From RDXT01 sp033765305 (GTDB lineage: Bacteria; Bacteroidota; Bacteroidia; J057), in the NCBI GenBank assembly GCA_033765305.1, contig JANRID010000016.1:124001-188000 (forward strand): a DNA stretch of 64,000 nucleotides, written 5' to 3'. Under the pieces are notes generated by a model. It was not told the DNA's origin and did no database searches. It saw only the letters and a program-made list of their open reading frames with translations. Positions 1 to 8,541 of this stretch are shown here, one piece after another (positions within the stretch are counted from its first letter, which is position 1; each line of letters begins with the position of its first letter). The position numbers and the translations under genes are program-made.

Positions 1-324
1 TTCGAGGTCGAGGGCCGGGGCTGACGCTGCGAGCCATTCGAGGATGCGCTCCGGCCTGCCTTCGAAGAGGAAGTGGAACTGCACGCGGTCCGTATTGGCA
101 AAGTCGGTCATCAGCACGCTGATCATGCTCACCGGTGCGTGGAAGCGCGCCTGGAGGGATACGTCGCGGTTGCGGTAGCAGCGGAAGCCCTCCGGATTGA
201 CCATCTCGCCGGCGTCGAATCGCGGCTCGGTGTCGTAGGGGTCCTCCCATCCGTTGCATTCCAGGATGAGGTTGAAGATATTCAGATCCCGAAGCTGGGC
301 TGCAGAAAGCTCTGATTTGCGCAT
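1..324 (-). CDS. Hypothetical protein, N-terminal part only
   Basis: An open frame reads from an ATG at 324 leftwards off the window edge, giving 108 residues with no stop. The start MRKSELSAAQLRDLNIFNLI is followed by a mixed, soluble-looking segment rich in Asp, Arg and Phe. No signal peptide or membrane segment is visible. I do not recognise the family. It is divergent from gyrA, with 226 bases between the two starts. Codon use matches the neighbouring genes, so I think it is a real gene cut by the window edge. Confidence 0.6.
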   Translation of the reverse strand, partial: MRKSELSAAQLRDLNIFNLILECNGWEDPYDTEPRFDAGEMVNPEGFRCYRNRDVSLQARFHAPVSMISVLMTDFANTDRVQFHFLFEGRPERILEWLAASAPALDLE

Positions 325-481
325 GGCGTCCCGATAAAAAGATTCAACTGTATGGGTCAAAGATGCCCGGCTGCCGCAAATAGACAAAACCAATAGTCCT
401 GCGCATCCAACATGCGCGGGGAGCGCGGCAGATTGCCGTGCGGATCGTTAGATCGGGCGGGTAAAAGGCCGCAGTGCAGCG

Positions 482-513
482 TTTTCATCCCTGCAAAGAA
501 ATGCCTAACTTGC
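482..513 (+). promoter_or_regulatory. Possible gyrA promoter
   Basis: TTTT at 482-485 and TAACTTGC at 506-513 are 20 bases apart, a weak fit to the Bacteroidota pattern TTTG-N20-TAnnTTTG. The box ends 37 bases before the gyrA ATG. The match is partial, so this is a suggestion only. Confidence 0.3.
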
Positions 514-550
514 GCCTCCCAAGCAGGCCGCATTAGAGGCTTATCTGACC

Positions 551-3043
551 ATGGCTGAAACAAACCGCATTGTAACCCGCATCATTGAAGAGGAAATGAA
601 GGCCGCCTACATCGACTATTCGATGTCGGTCATCGTTTCCCGTGCACTGCCGGATGTCCGGGATGGCTTGAAACCTGTTCACAGAAGGGTCCTGTACGGG
701 ATGTCAGAACTGGGTCTGGCCAGCAACCGCCCGTACAAAAAGTCGGCCCGTATTGTCGGCGAAGTGCTCGGAAAGTTTCATCCCCACGGCGACAGCGCGG
801 TCTACGATACGATGGTCCGCATGGCCCAGGACTGGTCGCTCCGCTATCCGCTGGTCGACGGGCAGGGCAACTTCGGCTCCATCGATGGCGACAACCCCGC
901 CGCCATGCGCTACACGGAGGCCCGCCTCCGCCGCATCGCCGAGGAAATGCTCGCCGATCTGGAGAAGGATACCGTCGATTTCAAGCTCAACTTCGACGAC
1001 TCGCTTTCCGAGCCGACGGTGCTGCCGGCCAAAATCCCCAACCTCCTCGTCAACGGCTCCAGCGGGATCGCAGTCGGGATGGCGACCAATATGCCCCCGC
1101 ACAACCTGTCCGAAACCGTGGACGCAGTCAGGGCCTATATCGACAACCGCCAGATCGAGGTTCCGGAACTGATGCAGCACATCAAAGGGCCTGATTTCCC
1201 TACGGCAGGCATCATCTACGGCACCGAAGGCATCGAACAGGCCTTTGCCACAGGCCGGGGCCGCGTGGTGATCCGCGCCCGTGCCGAGATTGAGACCGAG
1301 CACGATCAGGAGCGCATCATCATTTCCGAAATTCCCTATCAGGTCAATAAGGCCTCGCTGATCCAGCGCATCGACGAGCTGATCAAGGAAGGCCGCCTCG
1401 AAGGCATCGCCGATGCCGGCGACCAGTCCGACCGCGACGGCCTGCGGATCGTCGTCGAGCTGAAGCGGGATGCCAACGCACGCGTGGTGCTCAACAAGCT
1501 GTTCCAGCTTACGCCCCTGCAGACCTCCTTCAGCATCAACAACGTAGCCCTCGTCAACGGCAGGCCCCAGACCCTGACGCTCAAGGATATGATCCGCCAT
1601 TTCGTGGATCACCGCCACGAGGTGCTCATCCGCCGCACCCGCTACGATCTCGAAGAGGCCCGCAAACGCGCCCATATCCTCGAAGGCCTGCTGATTGCCC
1701 TCGACCACCTCGACGAGGTGATTGCCCTCATCCGCGCCTCGCAGACCGCAGACCTGGCCCGCGAAGCCCTGATGAGCCGCTTCGCCCTCTCCGAAATCCA
1801 GGCCAAGGCCATCCTCGATATGCGCCTCCAGCGCCTCACCGGCCTCGAACGCGAGAAAATCCAGCAGGAGTACCGCGAGGTCATGGAGCGGATCGCCTAC
1901 TTCGAGGCCGTGCTGGCCGACGAAAGCCTGCGGATGCAGATCATCAAGGACGAGCTGCAGGAAGTCAAAGACAAATACGGCGACAAGCGCCGCACCGAAA
2001 TCCTGCCGGCTGAAGGGGAAATCCGCCTCGAAGATGTGATCGCCAATGACGACATGATCGTCACGATCACCAACAAAGGCTACATCAAACGCACCCCCGC
2101 CTCCGAATACCAGGCCCAGGGCCGCGGCGGCACCGGTGCGCGCGGCGTCGCCCGCAAAGACTCCGACTTCGTCGAACATGTCTTCTCTACCCGCGCGCAT
2201 GACTATCTGATGCTCTTCACCCAGTCCGGGCGCTGCTACTGGCTGCGGGTGTACGAGATCCCCGAGGGCGACCGCTCCGCACGCGGCCGCGCCATTCAGA
2301 ACCTGATCAATATCGAGTCCGAAGATACGATCAAGGCCTACCTGACCGTCAGCCAGCTCGACGACGAGGACTTCGTCAATTCCCACTACATCATCATGGC
2401 CACCCGGCGGGGTACGGTGAAAAAAACCCTCCTGGAGGAGTACAGCCGTCCGCGCGCCACCGGCATCATCGCCATCTCCATCAACGAGGGCGACGAGCTG
2501 ATCGATGCAAAGCTCACCAACGGCAAGAGCCAGGTGGTGCTCGCAGCCCGCTCCGGCTATGCCGTGCGGTTTGACGAGGCCGATGTGCGCGATATGGGCC
2601 GGAGCGCCGCCGGCGTGCGCGGCATTACCCTCCAGGACGAGCAGGATGCCGTCGTCGGCATGGTAGTGGTGAATAGCGAGCAGGCCAAGCTCCTCGTCGT
2701 GTCCGAAAACGGCTACGGCAAGCAGTCGCCGCTGGCAGATTACCGCCTGACCGCACGCGGCGCCAAAGGGGTCAAGACCATCCAGATCTCAGACAAAACC
2801 GGTGCCCTCATCGCCATCAAGCAGGTGGAAGACGCGCAGGACGCAGACCTGATGATCATGACCCGCAACGGCATCGCCATCCGGATCCGGATGCGCGACA
2901 TCAGCGTGCTGGGCCGCAATACCCAGGGCGTGCGCCTGATCAAGCTGCGCGAAAACGACGGGATCGCCTCCGTGGCACATGTGCAGGAGCAGGAGGAAGA
3001 AGGGGAAAACGGCGCAGAAAACGGAACAGAAACCCCTGCCTGA
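551..3043 (+). CDS. gyrA: DNA gyrase subunit A
   Basis: GyrA cuts and rejoins DNA and, with GyrB, introduces negative supercoils using ATP. The 830-residue length is normal. The quinolone-resistance region reads HPHGDSAVYDTMVRMAQD, with Ser82 and Asp86 as in susceptible enzymes, and the catalytic Tyr is residue 121 in AAMRYTEARL. The C-terminal beta-pinwheel carries the GyrA box QGRGGTG, which separates gyrase from topoisomerase IV subunit A. The tail is acidic (EQEEEGENGAENG). The start ATG is directly followed by the usual AETNRIVTRIIEEEM. It appears to be a single transcription unit; gyrB is not in the window. Confidence 0.97.
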   Translation: MAETNRIVTRIIEEEMKAAYIDYSMSVIVSRALPDVRDGLKPVHRRVLYGMSELGLASNRPYKKSARIVGEVLGKFHPHGDSAVYDTMVRMAQDWSLRYPLVDGQGNFGSIDGDNPAAMRYTEARLRRIAEEMLADLEKDTVDFKLNFDDSLSEPTVLPAKIPNLLVNGSSGIAVGMATNMPPHNLSETVDAVRAYIDNRQIEVPELMQHIKGPDFPTAGIIYGTEGIEQAFATGRGRVVIRARAEIETEHDQERIIISEIPYQVNKASLIQRIDELIKEGRLEGIADAGDQSDRDGLRIVVELKRDANARVVLNKLFQLTPLQTSFSINNVALVNGRPQTLTLKDMIRHFVDHRHEVLIRRTRYDLEEARKRAHILEGLLIALDHLDEVIALIRASQTADLAREALMSRFALSEIQAKAILDMRLQRLTGLEREKIQQEYREVMERIAYFEAVLADESLRMQIIKDELQEVKDKYGDKRRTEILPAEGEIRLEDVIANDDMIVTITNKGYIKRTPASEYQAQGRGGTGARGVARKDSDFVEHVFSTRAHDYLMLFTQSGRCYWLRVYEIPEGDRSARGRAIQNLINIESEDTIKAYLTVSQLDDEDFVNSHYIIMATRRGTVKKTLLEEYSRPRATGIIAISINEGDELIDAKLTNGKSQVVLAARSGYAVRFDEADVRDMGRSAAGVRGITLQDEQDAVVGMVVVNSEQAKLLVVSENGYGKQSPLADYRLTARGAKGVKTIQISDKTGALIAIKQVEDAQDADLMIMTRNGIAIRIRMRDISVLGRNTQGVRLIKLRENDGIASVAHVQEQEEEGENGAENGTETPA

Positions 3044-3149
3044 CCGAATGGATTTTTTAACGCGCAGTGTTGCGGGATTCCGTACTTTAGCCAGGCGAAT
3101 CCCGTTATCTTAGCTCAGCGAAAGCTCGCATCTACCTCTCACTTAATTT

Positions 3150-4388
3150 ATGAACTACATGCGTCAACTCGGCCTCCTCATCGCGCTCACGGCGCTGCTG
3201 GCGCTGCAGGCCGCTGCGCAGAACTCCAAGGTGACTACCGGCGTTCTCGCCCAGCAGCAAGGCAACACTGCCGAAGCGATTCTCAAACTCGAAGAAGCGC
3301 TCGGCAATCAGGCACTGATCAAAAATGTCAAGCTCATCCCGAAGGCCCACTACTACCTCGCCAAGGCCTATCTGGATCTGGCTGCCGACACCTCCAAAAA
3401 GGAGCTCCGCACGAAATACCCCGACTTCGCCGAACGTGCGAAGAGCAACTACGACAAGGCCATCTCCCACCCCGAAGGCGATACCTGGAAAAAACAGGCC
3501 ATTCTGGATAATTTTTCCTACAGCCTCTGGGTCGTATTCTTCAACGATGGCATCAGCCTCTTCTCCGGCGAGAACAACGCCAAGGCCCTCGACCGCTTCA
3601 AGGCATCGGATGAGCTGAATCCCAACCACTTCCTGACCCTCCGCATGCTCGGTGCCGCCTATGTCTACAACGGCGACACCACCGGCTGCGTCAATACCCT
3701 CGAAAAGGCGGTGGAGGTCTACAAAAAACGCTACTACGCCGACGATGCCGGCGCCCAGGCCCTGCGTGCCACCCCCGAATTTCAGACCGATTCCGGCCAG
3801 GTAAGCTATGTCTATCAGCAGCTTGCTGTGATCTACAACAAGCAGGGCGACGGCGAAAAAGCCATCGGCATGCTGGAAGAAGGCATGAAGTACACGAAGG
3901 ACGAAGCCCTCAGCCGCCAGGAGCTGAATATCTACCAGCAGAACCCGGCGCTCTTCGAGATGGCAGTGAAGAAATTCCAGGAGGCAATCGCCGCCAATCC
4001 GAAGGATATGCAGATCAAGGTGGTCTTCGCCAGCATGCTCGACCGCAACGAGCGGATCGAAGAAGCCCACGCGCTGTTCCAGGAGGTATATAATGCCGAT
4101 CCGAAGAGCATCGAAGCCAACTTCGGCCTCGCACGCTATTATATCAACCAAGCCGCAGCGGTCAATGAGAAAAAGTCCAAGGAATACAATGAAGCCAAGG
4201 TCGATGCGATGGATGTGGAAGTCCGCAAGCTGCTCGAAACGGCCTATCCCTTCATGAAGTTTCTCCACGAGGCGCAGCCCACCGAGCCCGAATGGCTCCG
4301 CCAGCTCGTCTCCATCACCGGCAACATCGGCAAAGACGCCGAGATGGTCGAGTACGGCAAGAAGCTGCGCGACCTCAGCGGCAACTGA
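3150..4388 (+). CDS. Secreted tetratricopeptide-repeat protein
   Basis: A 412-residue protein with a signal peptide at residues 1-24 (core LGLLIALTALLALQAAAQ). The rest is helical, with TPR-like units, for example GNTAEAILKLEEAL near the start, NPNHFLTLRMLGAAYVYNGD in the middle, and GDGEKAIGMLEEGMKYTKDE and NPKDMQIKVVFASMLDRNER later. Such proteins serve as protein-protein scaffolds in the periplasm or at the outer membrane. The specific role is unknown. It is a single gene with a possible -7 box TATCTTAG at 3106-3113 and a clear terminator after the stop. Confidence 0.8.
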   Translation: MNYMRQLGLLIALTALLALQAAAQNSKVTTGVLAQQQGNTAEAILKLEEALGNQALIKNVKLIPKAHYYLAKAYLDLAADTSKKELRTKYPDFAERAKSNYDKAISHPEGDTWKKQAILDNFSYSLWVVFFNDGISLFSGENNAKALDRFKASDELNPNHFLTLRMLGAAYVYNGDTTGCVNTLEKAVEVYKKRYYADDAGAQALRATPEFQTDSGQVSYVYQQLAVIYNKQGDGEKAIGMLEEGMKYTKDEALSRQELNIYQQNPALFEMAVKKFQEAIAANPKDMQIKVVFASMLDRNERIEEAHALFQEVYNADPKSIEANFGLARYYINQAAAVNEKKSKEYNEAKVDAMDVEVRKLLETAYPFMKFLHEAQPTEPEWLRQLVSITGNIGKDAEMVEYGKKLRDLSGN

Positions 4389-4405
4389 TTCCGTTCACAT
4401 GCCTG

Positions 4406-4442
4406 AAAAAACCCCTTGCGGCTTGTGCTGCAAGGGGTTTTG
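4406..4442. terminator. Bidirectional intrinsic terminator
   Basis: Arms ACCCCTTGC (4411-4419) and GCAAGGGGT (4430-4438) flank a 10-base loop. There is an A-run before the hairpin and a T-run after it, so it works in both directions. It sits between two convergent genes, the TPR protein and the repeat-tailed protein. Confidence 0.85.
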
Positions 4443-4874
4443 CTATTCGGTGCGTTGCGGAGCATCTGGCGGCAGGGTCCTGAGCAGCGGCTTTTTGCGT
4501 GCGGGCGGAGGCGCATCCGCGGGCGGCTGCGGCGGGGCTTCGGGCTCCGGGGAGGCGGTTTTCAGCAGCGGCTTTTTGCGTGCGGGCAGGGGCGCATCCG
4601 CGGGCGGCTGCGGCGGGGCTTCGGGCTCCGGGGCAGCGGCTTTTTTCAGGGGCAGCGGCCTGCGTGCAGGCGGGGCAGCGCCCGGCGCCTCCGCAGATAC
4701 CGCGAGGGGGTATTCGCGCCGGAGCGGATTGAAGAGAAATTTCTTCTGCTGGTCGAATGAGGCCTTGCCGGCCTGGGCCAGCAGCGCCTCCAGGGCAGCG
4801 AAATGCGCAGGCTGCGCACGGCGGAAGGCTTCCGCATCGATCCGCTTTTCGTGCAGAAAGGCCTCCAGGCTCAT
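4443..4874 (-). CDS. Hypothetical protein with Pro/Lys-rich repeat tail
   Basis: A 143-residue protein. Residues 1-60 look folded (MSLEAFLHEKRIDAEAFRRA, later DQQKKFLFNPLRREYPL). From about residue 70 it is Pro/Ala/Glu/Lys-rich, with a 27-residue unit (ARKKPLL, PEPEAPPQPPADAP) in two near-identical copies plus a degenerate one. Its ATG overlaps the obgE stop in an ATGA tetranucleotide, so it is probably translationally coupled to obgE. No signal peptide is visible; the tail is basic and may bind a partner or nucleic acid. I do not recognise a named family. Confidence 0.7.
   Translation of the reverse strand: MSLEAFLHEKRIDAEAFRRAQPAHFAALEALLAQAGKASFDQQKKFLFNPLRREYPLAVSAEAPGAAPPARRPLPLKKAAAPEPEAPPQPPADAPLPARKKPLLKTASPEPEAPPQPPADAPPPARKKPLLRTLPPDAPQRTE
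4483..4633. repeat. Two 70-base tandem repeat copies, 81-base period
   Basis: Copies at 4483-4552 and 4564-4633 differ at very few positions, beginning AGCAGCGGCTTTTTGCGTGC and ending CTTCGGGCTCCGGGG. A degenerate third copy starts near 4636. The period of 81 bases equals 27 codons, so copy-number change would keep the reading frame of the gene on the minus strand. Confidence 0.85.
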
Positions 4875-5878
4875 GGCATTGCAGGTTCTTCAGCCGGATG
4901 CAGGAGCTGCCAGATCCGGTCTTTGAGTTCATCGAGCCCCCGGCCGGTCACGGCGGAGATGCATACCGGATCATAGGCGTGCAGCTCCGCCTGTACTTCC
5001 TGCTCCATCTGCGGATCGATCAGGTCGCATTTGGTAACCACGAAGATGCGCGGTTTGTCCTGCAGTTCGGGGTTGTAGAGGGCCACTTCCCGCAGCAGGA
5101 TTTCAAACATCCCGCCCATGTTGTCGGCATCCACGGGCGCCATATAGAGCAGTACGCTGTTGCGCTCGATATGGCGCAGAAACTGATGCCCCAGCCCTTT
5201 GCCCTGGTGCGCGCCTTCGATGATGCCGGGGATATCGGCCATGACGAAGGAGGCGAAGTTGCGGTAGCGGACGATGCCGAGGTTGGGGATGAGGGTGGTG
5301 AAGGGGTAATCGGCGATTTTGGGCCGGGCGGCGCTGAGCGCGGAGAGCAGGGTCGATTTGCCTGCATTGGGAAATCCGACAAGGCCCACATCGGCGAGCA
5401 CCTTGAGCTCCAGCACGGCGACGAGCTCGCGGGCGGCACCGCCGCGGGTGGCATAATCCGGAGCCTGGTTGGTGGCCGACTTGAAATTGGTATTGCCCAG
5501 GCCGCCGTGCCCGCCCTGGAGCAGGAGGATTTCTTCGCCGTCATGTAAGACTTCGCCCAGCACCTCGCCGCTTTCCTCATCGCGGATGACGGTGCCCAGC
5601 GGCACCTCCAGGACCTCGTCTTTGCCGTCGCGGCCGGTCTTATTCTGGCCGGAGCCGGGCTGGCCGTCTTCGGCCTTGATGAATTTCCGGTAGCGCAGGT
5701 CGAGCAGGGTCCAGAGCTGGGCATTGCCCCGCAGGATGACATGGCCGCCGCGCCCGCCGTCTCCGCCTTCGGGGCCGCCCTTGCGGACGTACTTTTCCCG
5801 CCGCCAGGCTACGACGCCGTCGCCGCCCTTACCGCTGGCGAAATAAATGCGGACATGATCTACAAAGGCTTCGGCCAC
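4871..5878 (-). CDS. obgE: GTPase ObgE/CgtA
   Basis: An essential GTPase that binds the 50S ribosomal subunit and acts in its assembly and in stress signalling. Length is 335 residues from the GTG at 5878; the open frame extends 25 codons further upstream, but family members begin with FVDHVRIYFASGKGGDG, which fits this GTG. The N-terminal Obg fold has its Gly-rich stretches (GPEGGDGGRGGHV, QGGHGGLGN). The GTPase has G1 GFPNAGKST (about 168-176), G3 DIPG and G4 TKCDL. It follows adk on the same strand and has its own promoter in the 85-base gap. The downstream repeat-tailed gene overlaps its stop by ATGA. Confidence 0.95.
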   Translation of the reverse strand: MAEAFVDHVRIYFASGKGGDGVVAWRREKYVRKGGPEGGDGGRGGHVILRGNAQLWTLLDLRYRKFIKAEDGQPGSGQNKTGRDGKDEVLEVPLGTVIRDEESGEVLGEVLHDGEEILLLQGGHGGLGNTNFKSATNQAPDYATRGGAARELVAVLELKVLADVGLVGFPNAGKSTLLSALSAARPKIADYPFTTLIPNLGIVRYRNFASFVMADIPGIIEGAHQGKGLGHQFLRHIERNSVLLYMAPVDADNMGGMFEILLREVALYNPELQDKPRIFVVTKCDLIDPQMEQEVQAELHAYDPVCISAVTGRGLDELKDRIWQLLHPAEEPAMP

Positions 5879-5926
5879 AGGACACAGCGTTCGTGAGCCG
5901 GAGGCGGGATTGCCTGCGGCATGGGG

Positions 5927-5957
5927 CAAAGTTCGCGATTCCGGCAGTAGCAATCAA
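5927..5957 (-). promoter_or_regulatory. obgE promoter, GAnnTTTG variant
   Basis: Read on the minus strand, TTG (5955-5957) is followed after 20 bases by GAACTTTG (5927-5934), 48 bases before the GTG start of obgE. It fits the Bacteroidota promoter except for G in place of the first T of the -7 box, a variant seen at other genes here. Confidence 0.5.
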
Positions 5958-5963
5958 CGCCGC

Positions 5964-6530
5964 TCAGGCGTGCGCATGCAGGACCTGTGCGATGGCGGTG
6001 CCGATGGCTTCGATTTCCCCGACGCCTTCGATCTCGCTCAGCTTGCCCTGGCTGCGGTAGTATTCGGCTACCGGCAGGGTTTTGCTGGTGTACTCCTCGA
6101 TGCGTTTGCGGATAGTCGTCTCATTGTCGTCGCTGCGGCCGCTTTCCTGCCCGCGCTTGACCAGGCGGGCGACCAGCTCCTCCTCGGGCACGACCAGCGA
6201 GATCATGCAGGAAATACCGGTGCCCTGGGCCTCCAGCAGCTGATCCAGCGCCTGAGCCTGGGCAACGGTACGGGGAAAGCCGTCGAAGATAAAGCCGGCA
6301 GCCTGGGGATCCAGCCGCTTGGCGATCAGCTCGATGACGATTTCGTCGCTTACCAGCTGCCCGGCGGCCATGATGCCTTTCACACGGTCTCCAAGTTCGG
6401 AGCCGGAGGCCATTTCGGCCCGGAGCATGTCGCCGGTAGAGAGGTGCCGCAGCCCGAAATCATCTATCACTTTCTGGGACTGGGTGCCTTTGCCGGCACC
6501 GGGCGGCCCGAAGAGTACTACGTTCAGCAT
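5964..6530 (-). CDS. adk: Adenylate kinase
   Basis: Interconverts ATP plus AMP with two ADP in the cytoplasm. The 188-residue chain starts at the ATG giving MLNVVLFGPPGAGKGTQSQK, with the P-loop GPPGAGKGT at residues 8-16. Further family motifs are DGFPRT and a short lid with GRSDDNETTIRKRI. The open frame extends 49 codons upstream, but the P-loop position fixes this start. The Cys-containing zinc lid of some adenylate kinases is absent; this is the short-lid type. It lies upstream of obgE. Confidence 0.95.
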   Translation of the reverse strand: MLNVVLFGPPGAGKGTQSQKVIDDFGLRHLSTGDMLRAEMASGSELGDRVKGIMAAGQLVSDEIVIELIAKRLDPQAAGFIFDGFPRTVAQAQALDQLLEAQGTGISCMISLVVPEEELVARLVKRGQESGRSDDNETTIRKRIEEYTSKTLPVAEYYRSQGKLSEIEGVGEIEAIGTAIAQVLHAHA

Positions 6531-6585
6531 ACGCGAAAGGTGAAGTTTGCAGGGAGGTCGGAAGCGTGTGTGTCGTGGAGGATGG

Positions 6586-6615
6586 TAAAAATACACATTC
6601 CCCGTACGATGCAAA
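6586..6615 (-). promoter_or_regulatory. adk promoter
   Basis: On the minus strand TTTG (6612-6615) and TATTTTTA (6586-6593) are 18 bases apart, close to the Bacteroidota consensus. The box lies about 55 bases before the adk ATG. Confidence 0.45.
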
Positions 6616-6741
6616 ACCGGCGGGTGCACTTTTGGGTGTGGACTTTGGTCAAATTCCGCCGTCAGGATCGCTGTCAAATGGATTTTGTTTCCGGAGGGGG
6701 AAGCGGCAGTTTCGCGGTGTCGGACTATCTGCCCTGGATCG

Positions 6742-7797
6742 ATGCGTTTTGTAAGTCGTTCTTTATGCAGCCTGACGCTTCTGGTATCGGTATTTGCCGC
6801 ATTTGCACAGCCTTCCGCGGTTGCCCTTTCCGCCTTGATTCACAGCCGGCTGTCTGCTTTTCCGCTGGCGCCTGAGCATCTGCTGCGGCTGACAGCCTAT
6901 ACGGAGCTGAAAGGCAAGCCGTATCAGGCCGGCGGCGGGACCTTTGCGCTGATGGTGGAATTCGGGGAGGCGGGGGGCATGGCGCTCTACGAGCGCAACT
7001 GTCTGATCCGCAGCGGCGACGGGTCGGTGTTTCACCTGGAGGCCGGCATGGCGCCGGCAGCGGCGGCCGGTGCCAATGCGGCCATCGGCCAGATGCTGAG
7101 CCGCATTCCGCTGCTCGACGATGCGGGCGTCTCCGCCCTGCGGGTCCGCTTTGTGGACCAGGCGCTGGCCGCCAAGCCGCTCGAACCTTTCGACAAGCTG
7201 TACCTCCGGCACCTGCTGCTGCACTTCGGCGTATTCGACTCGGCGGCGCGGCAGGTGGAGTTCCGGACCGAATGGCTGCCGCCAGCCTCCGAGGAGGCGC
7301 TGCTGACGGGGCAGCTGATCCGGCAGCCGCTTAATCCGCTGCGGATGCGCCTGGATACCAGCATTCTGCGCGGCTGGCTGCTCTGGTCCGGCGGGACGGT
7401 GTACCTCGAAAATGCCCGCGGCGGGCCTGCCTACGCCAGCGGCGATACGGCTGCGCCCAGCCATACGGCATTCAAGCACTTTATCCAGCAGCTCTTCGTG
7501 CAGTCGCTCCAGTATGTCGTGAACGCGGAGCACAGCCGGGCCGAAACGGTCATCGCCGTGCGGGAGCAGACCGCGCTGGCTGCCGCCGGCATATCCGGCA
7601 GGCCGCTGCTGTACCATCCGTATCAGTGGATCCCGATGATGCTGGGCATGCTGCGCATGCGGAGCATCAACATCGGGGACCCGGACGTGATCTGCTACTT
7701 CGTACATGAGCCGTACTATCCGCTGCTGTACGAGCAGATGAACCCTGAAGAGCGGCGCTGTGCGGACCGCTACGTGCGTTCGCTGGCAGGAGGCTGA
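6742..7797 (+). CDS. Secreted protein of unknown function
   Basis: A 351-residue protein with an N-terminal export signal (MRFVSRSLCSLTLLVSVFAA, cleaved after about AQ). The mature part has mixed alpha/beta character, with Trp- and Tyr-rich stretches near the end (PYQWIPMMLGMLRMR, YFVHEPYYPLLYEQMNPEER). No catalytic motif or T9SS tail is visible. The frame is open 19 codons further upstream, but the ATG at 6742 gives the natural signal peptide. The stop is only three bases from the end of the convergent HAD gene. I do not recognise the family. Confidence 0.7.
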   Translation: MRFVSRSLCSLTLLVSVFAAFAQPSAVALSALIHSRLSAFPLAPEHLLRLTAYTELKGKPYQAGGGTFALMVEFGEAGGMALYERNCLIRSGDGSVFHLEAGMAPAAAAGANAAIGQMLSRIPLLDDAGVSALRVRFVDQALAAKPLEPFDKLYLRHLLLHFGVFDSAARQVEFRTEWLPPASEEALLTGQLIRQPLNPLRMRLDTSILRGWLLWSGGTVYLENARGGPAYASGDTAAPSHTAFKHFIQQLFVQSLQYVVNAEHSRAETVIAVREQTALAAAGISGRPLLYHPYQWIPMMLGMLRMRSINIGDPDVICYFVHEPYYPLLYEQMNPEERRCADRYVRSLAGG

Positions 7798-7800
7798 AGA

Positions 7801-8418
7801 TCAGGTGCCCAGGCGGTCGGCGAGGGCTTCGCGGAGCTGCATGGGGCTGCGGAAATGAATGGCCTGCAGCCCCAGGGCGGCGGCGGCCTCCACGTTGCGG
7901 AGCGAATCGTCGATGTAGACGGCGGCTGCCGGATCGATCCGGTAGCGGTCCAGCAGCAGCTGGAAGATGCGCGGATCGGGCTTGGCCAGCTTCTCCGTGC
8001 CCGATACCACGATGCCTTCGAAGTATCCGAGGAAGGGGTAACGGGCCAGCGCCACCGGAAACGACTCGTCCGACCAGTTGGTGAGGGCATACAGCCGGTA
8101 CTGCCTGCCGGCGTGGAGCATCTCCAGCAGGTCCACGGTTTCGTGCAGCGGCCCGCCGAGCATCTCTTCCCAGCGGTCGTAATAGGCGCGGATCTGCGGC
8201 TCCCATTCAGGGTGCCGGGCGACGAGCCATTCCGTGGCGTCGGCAAAGGAGCGGCCGGCATCCTGCTCGTGATTCCACTCCGGGGAGCAGATATTCGCCA
8301 GGAACCATTCCATTTCTGCTTCGGTTTCGAAGAGCTGGCGGTACACGTAGCGGGGATTCCAGTCGATGAGCACGCCGCCCAGGTCGAAAATAATCGTCGA
8401 GATGGGAGTCTGAGCCAT
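7801..8418 (-). CDS. HAD-superfamily hydrolase (HAD-IA)
   Basis: A 205-residue cytoplasmic phosphatase-like protein. Motif I is FDLGGVLIDWN (Asp12 nucleophile, with Gly rather than Asp two residues later), motif II is ALTNWSD, the motif III lysine is in EKLAKPDPRIF, and motif IV is YIDDSLRNVEAA. These identify a HAD-IA member like YihX, usually acting on sugar phosphates or nucleotides; the substrate cannot be told from sequence. The frame is open upstream across the ctlX antisense strand, but the motif position sets the start at 8418. A second HAD protein of the same DLGGVL type occurs at 44335. Confidence 0.9.
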   Translation of the reverse strand: MAQTPISTIIFDLGGVLIDWNPRYVYRQLFETEAEMEWFLANICSPEWNHEQDAGRSFADATEWLVARHPEWEPQIRAYYDRWEEMLGGPLHETVDLLEMLHAGRQYRLYALTNWSDESFPVALARYPFLGYFEGIVVSGTEKLAKPDPRIFQLLLDRYRIDPAAAVYIDDSLRNVEAAAALGLQAIHFRSPMQLREALADRLGT

Positions 8419-8426
8419 AGGAGGGA

Positions 8427-8457
8427 TTGGCAATTGCGGGGGAAATTGAGATATTTG
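8427..8457 (+). promoter_or_regulatory. ctlX promoter, GAnnTTTG variant
   Basis: TTG (8427-8429), a 20-base spacer and GATATTTG (8450-8457) precede the ctlX ATG by 84 bases. The first base of the -7 box is G, as at obgE and def. Confidence 0.45.
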
Positions 8458-8541
8458 CCGTAAATACCGAATCTGCCGGATAACGTCCAACGACTTCCTG
8501 CGAGAAGTCTCCGGCCTGCGGCACAGACAAGTCCTCTGCGT

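Noticed and set aside
704..2386. 560-codon open frame antisense to gyrA
   Set aside because: It mirrors the gyrA reading frame in a G+C-rich gene; it has no motif and a poor amino-acid make-up.
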